NCBI RefSeq assembly: GCF_000184945.1
Contig: NZ_GL586311.1
Span: 2,695,176-2,732,968, forward strand
Length of the DNA stretch: 37,793 bases
Direction of reading: 5' to 3'
Origin: Segatella buccae ATCC 33574
GTDB lineage: Bacteria > Bacteroidota > Bacteroidia > Bacteroidales > Bacteroidaceae
Below are positions 9,149 through 17,337 of the stretch, in pieces. The stretch's first letter is position 1. Each line of letters opens with the position of its first letter. The translations under genes were made by a program, and so were the position numbers. The notes under the pieces are model-generated. The model was not told the DNA's origin. It saw only the letters and a program-made list of their open reading frames with translations, and did no database searches.

Positions 9149-9853
9149 TTATCCCATTTTAGAAATCTTTTTCAGTTCGTCATCAGCGATGAACTTAATT
9201 TTCCGCCCGTCTATGGCAATAAGCTTTTCATTGGCAAAGGCTGAAAGCGTGCGGATAGCGTTGCTAGTGGTCATATTCGACAAACTGGCCAAATCTTCCC
9301 GGCTCAGGTAAATGCTAAGTGTGTAGCCATCTTCTTCCAGTCCATAACTATCTTTGAGAAACAAGAGGGCCTCTGCCAGCCGACCGCGAATGTGCTTTTG
9401 GGTGAGATTGACAGTGCGGTCGTCCGAGCGTCCCAATTCCACACTGAGATATCTGATGAAGAATTTGGCAATCTCAAAATTAGCAGTCATCAACTCTATC
9501 AGTACATTGATGGGAAAAAAGGCTATTACGCAATTTTCAAAAGCCATAGCAGCTGTCTTGTAATCCTCACCGGCAAAGTAGGCCCTGAATCCGAAAAACT
9601 CGACAGGTTTGATAACCCTTACAATCTGGTTACGCCCCCCTACTCCATCCTTGTAAATTTTCACTTTGCCTTGGATGAGGCACATGGCTTTGGTCGGGCT
9701 CTCAAATTCTTTATAGATGATTTCGTTCTTCTTGAAATGCTGCACAGAAAGATTTTTGAGGAGTAAAGCGTAGTGCTCTTCGCGGAGGTTTTCCCACAAC
9801 GAAGTGATACTTTTTGCTATCTTTTCCTTGTCTAAATCAACCTTATTTACCAT
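9149..9853 (-). CDS. Crp/Fnr family transcriptional regulator
   Basis: A 234-residue regulator with an N-terminal cyclic-nucleotide-binding-type beta-barrel (about 25-140, containing FKKNEIIYKEFESPTKAMCL and GKVKIYKDG), a long dimerisation helix, and a C-terminal winged helix-turn-helix (about 165-230). The recognition region is LSREDLASLSNMTTSNAIRTL. It lacks the cysteine cluster of Fnr-type oxygen sensors, so the effector is unknown. It is divergent from the glycogen/alpha-glucan operon across a 248-bp spacer, which makes that operon its first candidate target. The C-terminal extension after the wing is short and ends KKISKMG. Confidence 0.9.
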   Translation of the reverse strand: MVNKVDLDKEKIAKSITSLWENLREEHYALLLKNLSVQHFKKNEIIYKEFESPTKAMCLIQGKVKIYKDGVGGRNQIVRVIKPVEFFGFRAYFAGEDYKTAAMAFENCVIAFFPINVLIELMTANFEIAKFFIRYLSVELGRSDDRTVNLTQKHIRGRLAEALLFLKDSYGLEEDGYTLSIYLSREDLASLSNMTTSNAIRTLSAFANEKLIAIDGRKIKFIADDELKKISKMG

Positions 9854-9884
9854 TATCTGTTTTGAAACTTTTCCTACTCTGTTG

Positions 9885-9892
9885 CAAAATTA
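9885..9892 (-). promoter_or_regulatory. -7 element for the Crp-like gene
   Basis: The minus strand reads TAATTTTG, an exact TAnnTTTG match, about 32 bp upstream of the ATG at 9853. A -33 box is not convincing. Confidence 0.45.
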
Positions 9893-9983
9893 CATCTTTT
9901 TTTTCAATTTATTATTTTTCTTGACTATTTTTGTTTTATAGAGCATGAATTGTTACTCTTTTTTCAAAAACAAAACCTTTTAT

Positions 9984-10014
9984 TTTGTTGTAAGACATAT
10001 TTTTCTTATCTTTG
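9984..10014 (+). promoter_or_regulatory. Promoter of the glycogen operon with internal palindrome
   Basis: A -33 TTTG (9984-9987) and a -7 TATCTTTG (10007-10014) are separated by 19 bp. An inverted repeat TAAGA-N8-TCTTA (9991-10008) fills the spacer and touches the -7 box, a good position for a repressor or regulator site. The leader would be about 80 nt. Confidence 0.65.
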
Positions 10015-10101
10015 GTGAAGAATGGGGAGGTTGCGAGAATACAAGCCGACTCGTCTTTCAATCAACAAAGCGTGTAAATAACTAAACCTTAATACAGATC
10101 T

Positions 10102-12048
10102 ATGAGTTATATAAGATTTGAAAGAGCTCTGATGACCAATCTACAAGAGTCATTGTCAAAAGAGTTGCTTCGTACGAATCGTTCGGGGGCCTACTCTTGT
10201 TCGACGATTGTAGACTGCAATACGCGTAAGTATCATGGTCTGCTGGTTGTTCCGGTTCCGGAACTTGACGACGAAAACCATGTGCTGCTTAGTTCGCTTG
10301 ACGTTACGGTCATTCAGCATGGTGCCGAGTTCAATCTCGGCTTGCATAAGTATCAGGGCAATAACTACAGCCCTAATGGTCATAAGTATATTCGGGAATT
10401 TGATTGCGACAAGGTTCCAACCACACTTTATCGTGTTGGTGGAGTCGTGTTGAAGAAAGAGGTGGTCTTCCAGCACTATGAAGACCGTATCCTCATTCGC
10501 TACACGCTTGAGGATGCCCATTCCGACACGACTCTCCGCTTCCGTCCGTTCCTTGCCTTTCGCAGTGTACGCCAGTTCACGCACGAGAACTCCACGGCAA
10601 GCAGGGAATACAACCTCGTGGACAATGGCATCAGCACATGTATGTATGCCGGTTATCCTAATCTTTTCATGCAGTTCTCCAAGAAAAATGAGTTTGTATT
10701 TCTGCCCGACTGGTATCGCGGTGTGGAATACCCCAAAGAACAAGAAAGAGGCTATGCTTCCAATGAAGACCTTTATGTGCCGGGGTATTTCGAGATGAAA
10801 ATAAAGAAAGGAGAGAGCATCGTGTTTGCAGCATCCACTTCGGAAATGAAAACGCGTGGCTTGAAAACCCTTTTTGAAAAAGAAGTGGAGGAGCGTAACC
10901 CACGAGACAATTTCTTCCATTGTCTGGTGAATGCCGCCCATCAATTTCATAATCGATTGAAGAATGACGAAAGATATATCCTTGCCGGTTACCCTTGGTT
11001 CAAGTGCCGTGCCAGAGACACGTTCATCTCACTTCCCGGCCTGACACTGTCGATAGAGGAAGAATCCTATTTTGAATTGGTGATGAAGACGGCAGAACGA
11101 GGTCTCCGGGAATTTATGGAGGGAAAGCCCTCGACGGTGAAGATGACCGAAATAGAACAGCCAGATGTGCCTTTGTGGTGCATCTGGGCCATTCAGCAGT
11201 ATGCCAAAGAGGCGGGCAGCGAGCGTTGCCGGAAACTTTATGGCAAACTGGTATTTGACATCGTGGAATACATCATGGCCGGCAAGCATCCTAACCTCAC
11301 ATTGGAAGAGAATGCCCTGTTGCACACCGAGGGCCGTGATAAGGCCGTCACTTGGATGAATTCTACTGCCAATGGCAAACCGGTTGTCCCGCGCACCGGA
11401 TTTATCGTCGAGTTCAATGCCCTTTGGTACAATGCTTTGAAGTTTGCTGCAGCCATTGCCGGAGACGATGGATTGAGCGAAATGGCTGTCCGGTTTGAAG
11501 AACTTGCAGGCAGAGTGAAGATATCTTTCCTCGACACATTCCTCAACGAATATGGCTATCTTTACGACTATGTGGATGGTAACATGATAGATTGGAGTGT
11601 GCGGCCGAACATGATATTCCCTGTGGCATTCGACTATTCGCCCCTTTCGCAAGATCAGAAAAAAGCCGTGCTTGACATTTGCACACGTGAATTGCTGACG
11701 CCAAAGGGACTACGTTCGCTTTCTCCGAAGAGCGGTGGTTACAATCCGATCTATGTGGGGTCACAAAATCAGCGAGACTATGCCTATCATCAAGGAACAG
11801 CATGGCCGTGGCTGAGTGGATTCTACATGGAGGCCTGCCTGAAACTTTACAAGCGTACTCGTCTTAGCTTTATCGAACGCCAGATGGTGGGATTTGAGGA
11901 CGAGATGTCCTGCCATTGCCTTGGGACAATCAGCGAGCTTTTTGATGGCAACCCTCCATTCCAGGGGCGTGGAGCAATCTCGTTTGCCATGAATGTCGGC
12001 GAAATTCTCCGCACGTTGGAACTTTTGGAAAAGTATCAATATCAATAA
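10102..12048 (+). CDS. Glycogen debranching enzyme (amylo-alpha-1,6-glucosidase type)
   Basis: A 648-residue bacterial-type debranching enzyme of the GDE_N plus GDE_C architecture (GH133 group), which hydrolyses alpha-1,6 branch points of glycogen-like glucans. The N-terminal beta-rich domain (about 15-260) contains NRSGAYSCSTIVDCNTRKYHGLL. The C-terminal (alpha/alpha)6 catalytic domain (about 280-640) contains GYPWFKCRARDTFISLPGL, the ENALLHTEGRDKAVTWMNS segment and AYHQGTAWPWLSGFYMEA. No signal peptide is present, so it acts in the cytoplasm. It is the first gene of an operon: the glycosyltransferase follows with 16 bp between stop and start, then GH57. This trio is a recurring Bacteroidota arrangement for storage-glucan metabolism. 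Confidence 0.9.
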   Translation: MSYIRFERALMTNLQESLSKELLRTNRSGAYSCSTIVDCNTRKYHGLLVVPVPELDDENHVLLSSLDVTVIQHGAEFNLGLHKYQGNNYSPNGHKYIREFDCDKVPTTLYRVGGVVLKKEVVFQHYEDRILIRYTLEDAHSDTTLRFRPFLAFRSVRQFTHENSTASREYNLVDNGISTCMYAGYPNLFMQFSKKNEFVFLPDWYRGVEYPKEQERGYASNEDLYVPGYFEMKIKKGESIVFAASTSEMKTRGLKTLFEKEVEERNPRDNFFHCLVNAAHQFHNRLKNDERYILAGYPWFKCRARDTFISLPGLTLSIEEESYFELVMKTAERGLREFMEGKPSTVKMTEIEQPDVPLWCIWAIQQYAKEAGSERCRKLYGKLVFDIVEYIMAGKHPNLTLEENALLHTEGRDKAVTWMNSTANGKPVVPRTGFIVEFNALWYNALKFAAAIAGDDGLSEMAVRFEELAGRVKISFLDTFLNEYGYLYDYVDGNMIDWSVRPNMIFPVAFDYSPLSQDQKKAVLDICTRELLTPKGLRSLSPKSGGYNPIYVGSQNQRDYAYHQGTAWPWLSGFYMEACLKLYKRTRLSFIERQMVGFEDEMSCHCLGTISELFDGNPPFQGRGAISFAMNVGEILRTLELLEKYQYQ

Positions 12049-12050
12049 AA

Positions 12051-12062
12051 GGGAGGAGGTGA
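12051..12062 (+). promoter_or_regulatory. Unusually strong Shine-Dalgarno site
   Basis: GGGAGGAGGTGA lies immediately before ATG 12065. Bacteroidota genes rarely use a strong Shine-Dalgarno sequence, and most starts here are preceded only by A-rich DNA. The site decides the start of the glycosyltransferase at 12065 rather than the in-frame ATG at 11993, which would overlap the preceding gene by 56 bp. Confidence 0.75.
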
Positions 12063-12064
12063 CT

Positions 12065-13333
12065 ATGAAAGTTTTAATGTTTGGATGGGAGTATCCTCCT
12101 CACGTGTTCGGTGGGTTGGCCACTGCTAACTACGGTATAACCGAGGGGCTTCATGCCCAAGGCGATGTCGATATTACACTCTGTCTGCCACATCCGTTTG
12201 GCGATGAAGACCGCTCGGCGGCAAGAATTATTGCCATGAACGGTGTGCCCATCGTATGGCGGGATGTTGCTCATGATTACGTGCAAAGCAGAATAGGCAA
12301 CATCATGCCTCCTGACGATTACTATCGTTTCCGCGACCACATCTATGCCGATTTCAATTATATGCATGTCAATGATTTGGGATGCATGGAGTTTGCTGGT
12401 GGTTATCCGGCCAATTTGCATGATGAGATAAACAACTATTCTGTGATAGCCGGCGTTATCGCACGGACGGAAGAGTTTGACATCATCCATGCACACGACT
12501 GGCTGACCTATCCTGCCGGCATCCATGCCAAGCAGGTTTCAGGCAAACCACTTTGCATCCATGTCCATGCCACCGACTTCGACCGCAGCCGTGGGCATGT
12601 CAATCCTACCGTCTATTCGATAGAGAAAGACGGTATGGACAATGCCGATTGCATCATGTGTGTGTCTGAACTGACGCGCCAAACCGTCATCAATCAGTAT
12701 CATCAAGACCCGCGCAAATGTTTCACGGTGCATAATGCCGTCTATCCTCTCCGGCAAGAACTCCAAGATATTCCCCGTCCCGACCACACTGGCAGGGAAA
12801 AGGTGGTTACTTTCCTTGGCCGTTTAACGATGCAGAAAGGACCGGAATATTTTGTCGAAGCAGCCAACATGGTACTCCATCGCACTCGTAATGTCCGCTT
12901 CTGTATGGCCGGTTCGGGCGATATGATGGACCAGATGATAGAGCTGGCTGCCATCCGGGGCATTGCCGACCGTTTCCACTTCCCCGGCTTCATGCGGGGC
13001 AAAGAGGTGTATGAGTGCCTGAAAGACTCCGATGTGTATGTGATGCCTTCGGTCAGTGAACCCTTCGGCATCTCGCCATTGGAGGCAATGCAGTGCGGAA
13101 CGCCGACCATCATATCCAAGCAGAGCGGTTGTGCCGAGATTCTCGACAACTGTTTCAAGATAGATTATTGGGATATCCATGCTCTGGCAGATGCCATTTA
13201 CAGCATTTGCCACAATGAGAGCCTTTTCAAATATTTGCAAGAGGAGGGCAAACATGAGGTTGACCAAATCACCTGGGAGAAAGTGGGACTTTGGATTCGT
13301 GAACTCTACGAGCGCACCCTCGGGTGGAAATAG
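12065..13333 (+). CDS. GT4-type glycosyltransferase (glycogen synthase-like)
   Basis: A 422-residue GT-B fold glycosyltransferase. The N-terminus MKVLMFGWEYPPHVFGGLA has the glycine-rich acceptor-side loop shared with glycogen and starch synthases. The C-terminal donor domain contains TFLGRLTMQKGPEYFVEAA and the E-x7-E type motif SEPFGISPLEAMQ. IHAHDWLTYPAG matches the HDW segment of glycogen-synthase-like enzymes. Position between a debranching enzyme and a GH57 amylase makes elongation of an alpha-1,4-glucan from a nucleotide-sugar the likely reaction, but this is inferred from context. No signal peptide. The start is fixed by a strong ribosome-binding site. Confidence 0.87.
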   Translation: MKVLMFGWEYPPHVFGGLATANYGITEGLHAQGDVDITLCLPHPFGDEDRSAARIIAMNGVPIVWRDVAHDYVQSRIGNIMPPDDYYRFRDHIYADFNYMHVNDLGCMEFAGGYPANLHDEINNYSVIAGVIARTEEFDIIHAHDWLTYPAGIHAKQVSGKPLCIHVHATDFDRSRGHVNPTVYSIEKDGMDNADCIMCVSELTRQTVINQYHQDPRKCFTVHNAVYPLRQELQDIPRPDHTGREKVVTFLGRLTMQKGPEYFVEAANMVLHRTRNVRFCMAGSGDMMDQMIELAAIRGIADRFHFPGFMRGKEVYECLKDSDVYVMPSVSEPFGISPLEAMQCGTPTIISKQSGCAEILDNCFKIDYWDIHALADAIYSICHNESLFKYLQEEGKHEVDQITWEKVGLWIRELYERTLGWK

Positions 13334-13392
13334 TCTTTCCTGCTCTCTGAACTTTTTCATTCAATTAAAACTTACCTAACGAATTACACAAG

Positions 13393-14838
13393 ATGAAAAC
13401 AATTTGTTTATATTTCGAGATACACCAGATAATCCATCTGAAGAGATACCGTTTTTTCGATATCGGCACCGATCACTACTATTATGATGATTATGAGAAC
13501 GAACGCGCCATCACAGACATTGCCGAGCGTTCTTATATGCCGGCCCTGAATGCCTTGCAAGAGATGATCAATGCCAACGGCAAATATTTCAAAGTGGCTT
13601 TCTCCATCTCCGGTGTAGGCATGGAACAGTTGGAGTTCCATGCCCCTCAAGTGCTGACCAAATTGCAAGAACTTAACAGCACCGGATGTGTAGAGTTTCT
13701 TGCAGAGCCCTATTCCCACGGTCTGTCCTCTCTCGTCAATGAAGCTGATTTCGAGGCAGAGGTGAAAAGACAAAGTGCCAAGATTAAAGAGTACTTCGGA
13801 CAGGAACCGAAAGTGCTTCGCAATTCGTCGCTCATTTACAGTGATGACATCGGCCTGCTGGTTTCCCATTTGGGATTTAAGGGGATGCTCACGGAAGGTG
13901 CAAAGCATGTATTGGGGTGGAAGAGCCCCCACTACATCTATAACTGCGCCATGGCTCCCAATCTCAAGCTCCTGCTTCGCGACATCACCTTAAGCGATGA
14001 TATATCCTTGCGTTTCAACAACAGCGATTGGCCTGGCTATCCGCTTTTTGCCGACACCTATATGGATAGGATTGCAGCTTTTCCGGAAGAAGAGCAGGTA
14101 ATAAATATCTTTATGGAACTTTCCGCTTTAGGCATAGCCCAACCGTTGTCAAGCAATATCCTCGAATTCCTTAAAGCCTTGCCAACCTGCGCAAAAGCAC
14201 GGGGTATAACATTCTCTACACCTACGGAACTCTGCATGAAGATTAAGGCTATAGACACGCTCAACGTCCCGGACACATTGAGTTGGGTAGATGAAGAGCG
14301 CGACGTAAGCTCATGGTTGGGCAATCCTATGCAGCGCGAGGCTTTTAACAAGCTCTATAGTGTGGCCGACCGTGTGCGCATCGCCAATGACCCTCGTATC
14401 AATCAAGACTGGGACTATCTGCAGGCGAGCAACAATTTCCGTTTCATGACCACTAAGCCAAGTAACGTTGGTATCGATCGTGGCATCTACAGTAGTCCTT
14501 TTGATGCTTTCACCAACTATATGAACATCTTGGGGGACTTCATCAACCGTGTCAACAACCTCTATCCTGAAGAAATAGACAACGATCAGTTGGAAGGTCT
14601 TCTCACCACTATCAAGAATCAAGGGGACGAGATCGAGATGAAGGATAAGGAGATAAGCCGCCTGCAAGCCAAGATTGAAAAGATTGAGGCGGAAAGCGAC
14701 AAACTTCGCGAAGCATGTGAAGGAAAGAAAGCAGAGGCCAAAGCAGCCAAGAAACCTACGGCTAAAAAGGCTGCCACCGGTAAATCGTCTTCAGCCATAA
14801 AGGCTACAACGAAAAAAGCCGAATCCACAGAAAAGTAA
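13393..14838 (+). CDS. GH57 family alpha-amylase with basic C-terminal tail
   Basis: A 481-residue GH57 protein, a family that cleaves or transfers alpha-1,4-glucan chains. Conserved region 1 appears as YFEIHQIIHLKRYRFFDIG, a later region as VEFLAEPYSHGLSSL, and another as RNSSLIYSDDIG. The catalytic domain ends near residue 400. A coiled-coil of about 45 residues follows (LLTTIKNQGDEIEMKDKEIS onward). The last 35 or so residues are a Lys/Ala/Thr-rich tail (KAEAKAAKKPTAKKAATGK, then TTKKAESTEK) resembling histone H1 tails. The tail is not needed for GH57 catalysis and may bind glycogen particles, nucleic acid or a partner. It is third in the operon, 59 bp after the glycosyltransferase, with a terminator 35 bp after its stop. 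Confidence 0.88.
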   Translation: MKTICLYFEIHQIIHLKRYRFFDIGTDHYYYDDYENERAITDIAERSYMPALNALQEMINANGKYFKVAFSISGVGMEQLEFHAPQVLTKLQELNSTGCVEFLAEPYSHGLSSLVNEADFEAEVKRQSAKIKEYFGQEPKVLRNSSLIYSDDIGLLVSHLGFKGMLTEGAKHVLGWKSPHYIYNCAMAPNLKLLLRDITLSDDISLRFNNSDWPGYPLFADTYMDRIAAFPEEEQVINIFMELSALGIAQPLSSNILEFLKALPTCAKARGITFSTPTELCMKIKAIDTLNVPDTLSWVDEERDVSSWLGNPMQREAFNKLYSVADRVRIANDPRINQDWDYLQASNNFRFMTTKPSNVGIDRGIYSSPFDAFTNYMNILGDFINRVNNLYPEEIDNDQLEGLLTTIKNQGDEIEMKDKEISRLQAKIEKIEAESDKLREACEGKKAEAKAAKKPTAKKAATGKSSSAIKATTKKAESTEK

Positions 14839-14872
14839 CAACCGGCGTTGCTTACGAGTTATAAAGCTACAG

Positions 14873-14907
14873 AAACGGCACCGTATAGTTCTACGGTACC
14901 GTTTTTG
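14873..14907 (+). terminator. Glycogen operon terminator
   Basis: ACGG-C-ACCGTA pairs with TACGGT-A-CCGT with one mismatch and a 6-nt loop, followed by TTTTTGTTGCTTTTG. Confidence 0.85.
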
Positions 14908-14963
14908 TTGCTTTTGGTTTGCCCTAATTGTTGTTTGGCAAGAAGACCTCCGAATAAAATGAT

Positions 14964-15363
14964 TGTTAAGTTATTTATTCATTTTCGGCCTCTCAGATTA
15001 CGCTATTCGCAACAAACAACCCACTCGGCTGCAAACAAGCGATTTTGGTGGCATTTCCAAAACGCTGACAATCAGTTGTTTGAATTTTATTGACACGATT
15101 TAAGGCCGGGAAAGGGGGCTTAAAAGGCCCAAACAGGCTTACAAAAGGGCCACGGTTGCAATACAACTGTGGCCCTTCCAGCTTTCAACTGTGGCTCTTT
15201 TGTAAATTCGGAGAACCTGAATGAGAAAATCAGCGGGCTTTTCCCGTGGTTTAAAGCCGGTTTTTTATCCTGGTTGGAGAATTTCTTCGGATACTTTTTT
15301 GTCAAAATTATCCACCACAGCCCAACTTCCCGCGGAGATACCTTTCACCGCTTTTTGTTGGTG
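14964..15363 (+). repeat. 400-bp dispersed repeat, copy B
   Basis: This copy is co-linear with copy A (4641-5041) and copy C (28114-28515, reversed). The 41-bp core is at 15061-15101 with one difference from copy A. The hairpin cluster is at 15137-15206: GCTTACAAAAGGGCCACGGTTG can pair with either of two downstream AACTGTGGC-CTTTT arms. An open frame runs from GTG 15169 past the repeat end. It occupies the gap between the end of the glycogen operon and the convergent pectate lyase. No other feature was seen in 14908-15418. Confidence 0.85.
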
Positions 15364-15418
15364 CATACCCAATACCTACACTCACCTCCCTATCAAATAG
15401 CGACCGTTACTTTATTTT

Positions 15419-17164
15419 CTATCTCATCACTATTTTCATGACCTTCACATTTCCATCCCTCATTGTTTGTCTTACAATATTGATTCCCTTTTGCGGAATG
15501 GGGCGTTCAATACCGTCGATAGAGTAAAAGCGGGGTGATGTGACCTCCATAAAAGTAGTCCTGTTATTGTCTATTCCGGTGTCATCATCTTTCTTTTTGG
15601 GCACCACCTCGCCCTTGATGCCGGTTTCTGCTTCCTGTTGCCCTTCGAGCATCATGCCTCCTTTAAGCTGTGCTGTCGTGATGTCGGCAACCACACTGTT
15701 AGCGTAGTTTTCGATGTTGGCGTAGCCATTAGCTGCCAACATTGCAGCATCGTCAATGGTGGAATCACATCCATTGGCCGTTTCCCATTCATCGGGCATG
15801 CCGTCCCCATCGGTATCTGTCGGTGACAAACCTTGTTGGAGTGTCGGCCAAGGAGTCCAGTCTTCTCCGGCATCAGTCGGTTTCATGTCATTTTGGCTGT
15901 TGATGATGCCCGGTGTTTTTCCATTGCCTTTTCCCGTATAAGTCGCAGTCCCGTTTCTGACATCGTCTGCCAACAGACGGTCTACCGCATCGCGGTGAAG
16001 AGAGGCACCGGCGTATGCCAACACCTTGTCGTATGCCTCGTATGCTGTCTCCGTGGTGACGGGATAGAAGGCAAGAGGCGTCGTGGAACATATCGTGTCT
16101 TTCGTTCTCTGGGTGTAAGTATTGTCTACCTTGCTGTTGTCTATCTGGTTATAGATGCCATACGTCCAGTTGTCCTTGGTCACATCTGCATGAACAGAAT
16201 TAACATTCCCCCGCACATAGAAATTGCCCCACACATGCCACATCTTGTCCCATTCGTTTGGGGTTCCCGTACCATGATGTGTATATGCCGTTGTCCTGAT
16301 ACCTATTCCCGCGATGCGTCGTTGGATGAGCGCGCTGCGTTTCAGTGTGGCAGGCCCCGCCTTGTAGTAGTTGTTGACGATGTTCACATTCATGCCCTCT
16401 CCGCCGTAACATCCGTTTCCGGCCCAGTTGTAGAACACATTGTTTCGCAAATCCATCCGCTCGTCAGTCTGTGTGCTCTGTCTAGGCCCGAGGCGAGGCA
16501 CACGGCTTTCATGGTGGGCAAGCAGATTATGGTGATAAGTAGCTCCACTTCCTCCCCAGTTACCCCCGTAACCGTGGGCCCCTTTCGAGTGGCCTGCATT
16601 TTTAAGACTCTGTCCCACAAGGCACCACTGCACCGTAAGATTCTTGCTGCCGTAAACCGACAGGCATTCGTCGATGCTCCAACTCACCGAACAGTGGTCG
16701 ACCATCACATCGTGTAAATCCATACCCCCCAATCCGTCTCCTTCGTGATGGGCCACCTGTCGGTTGCCCAACCGGAAACGCAGATAGCGAGTGATGGTGT
16801 TGCTGTTCAGCGTCACCGGATAGTCGGCAATGCAAATCCCGTCTCCCGGTGCCGTTTGTCCTTCTATCGTGGTGTTTTCATTGATTTTCAAAGCTGATTT
16901 CAAAAAGATAGTTCCCGAAACATCAAATACGATGATACGCGGGCCCGCTTGGGCATTGGCCCAACGCAGAGAACCTTTAAGAGAGGTTTTGCCATTGTCT
17001 TCAAGGGTTGTGACGTGATAAACTTTTCCACCGCGTCCACCGGTGGTATACATGCCGAATCCTTCTGCACCCGGGAAGGCCGGGAGTGTCTGGCCCTTTG
17101 CCGTGTAGGCAGTGCCAAGCGTGCCGACGAGCATGGCCGATAAGATGATTTTGCTGAGATTCAT
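15419..17164 (-). CDS. Secreted pectate lyase, PL1-like (first copy)
   Basis: A 581-residue secreted lyase. The start at 17164 gives a clean signal peptide (MNLSKIILSAMLVGTLGTAY, then TAKGQ); the longer frame to 17278 adds only charged residues. The mature N-terminus LPAFPGAEGFGMYTTGGRGG, the repeated parallel beta-helix asparagine-rich strands and HCSVSWSIDECLSVYGS are typical of Bacteroidota PL1 pectate lyases, which cut polygalacturonate by calcium-dependent beta-elimination. Near the C-terminus DTDGDGMPDEWETANG is a calcium-binding, thrombospondin-3-like loop. The last residues (FYSIDGIERPIPQKGINIV) form the sorting-tail motif seen in its neighbours. It is a paralogue of the lyase at 23355-25109. 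It is the last gene of the minus-strand pectin locus. Confidence 0.88.
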   Translation of the reverse strand: MNLSKIILSAMLVGTLGTAYTAKGQTLPAFPGAEGFGMYTTGGRGGKVYHVTTLEDNGKTSLKGSLRWANAQAGPRIIVFDVSGTIFLKSALKINENTTIEGQTAPGDGICIADYPVTLNSNTITRYLRFRLGNRQVAHHEGDGLGGMDLHDVMVDHCSVSWSIDECLSVYGSKNLTVQWCLVGQSLKNAGHSKGAHGYGGNWGGSGATYHHNLLAHHESRVPRLGPRQSTQTDERMDLRNNVFYNWAGNGCYGGEGMNVNIVNNYYKAGPATLKRSALIQRRIAGIGIRTTAYTHHGTGTPNEWDKMWHVWGNFYVRGNVNSVHADVTKDNWTYGIYNQIDNSKVDNTYTQRTKDTICSTTPLAFYPVTTETAYEAYDKVLAYAGASLHRDAVDRLLADDVRNGTATYTGKGNGKTPGIINSQNDMKPTDAGEDWTPWPTLQQGLSPTDTDGDGMPDEWETANGCDSTIDDAAMLAANGYANIENYANSVVADITTAQLKGGMMLEGQQEAETGIKGEVVPKKKDDDTGIDNNRTTFMEVTSPRFYSIDGIERPIPQKGINIVRQTMRDGNVKVMKIVMR

Positions 17165-17196
17165 TGTTTTAGCTCTTTGAAATTTGTTTGTTGTCG

Positions 17197-17204
17197 CAAA
17201 GTTA
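17197..17204 (-). promoter_or_regulatory. -7 element for the first pectate lyase
   Basis: The minus strand reads TAACTTTG, an exact TAnnTTTG match, about 33 bp upstream of ATG 17164. This supports transcription independent of the CE8 gene, whose terminator lies just upstream. Confidence 0.55.
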
Positions 17205-17269
17205 TGGATTATATCCCCATCATAGGAGGAATATTTTCTCTTTCTATGGTGAAAAAAGTGTATAAGTGC

Positions 17270-17310
17270 AAAAAACAAAGGCTGCCCTCTGTGGAAAGGC
17301 AGCCCTTGTT
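17270..17310 (-). terminator. Terminator of the pectin methylesterase gene
   Basis: On the minus strand AACAAGGGCTGCC pairs with GGCAGCCTTTGTT and is followed by TTTTGC. It lies 28 bp after the stop. Confidence 0.85.
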
Positions 17311-17337
17311 GGCATTCGGATGCTCCTCAGATGCCCC

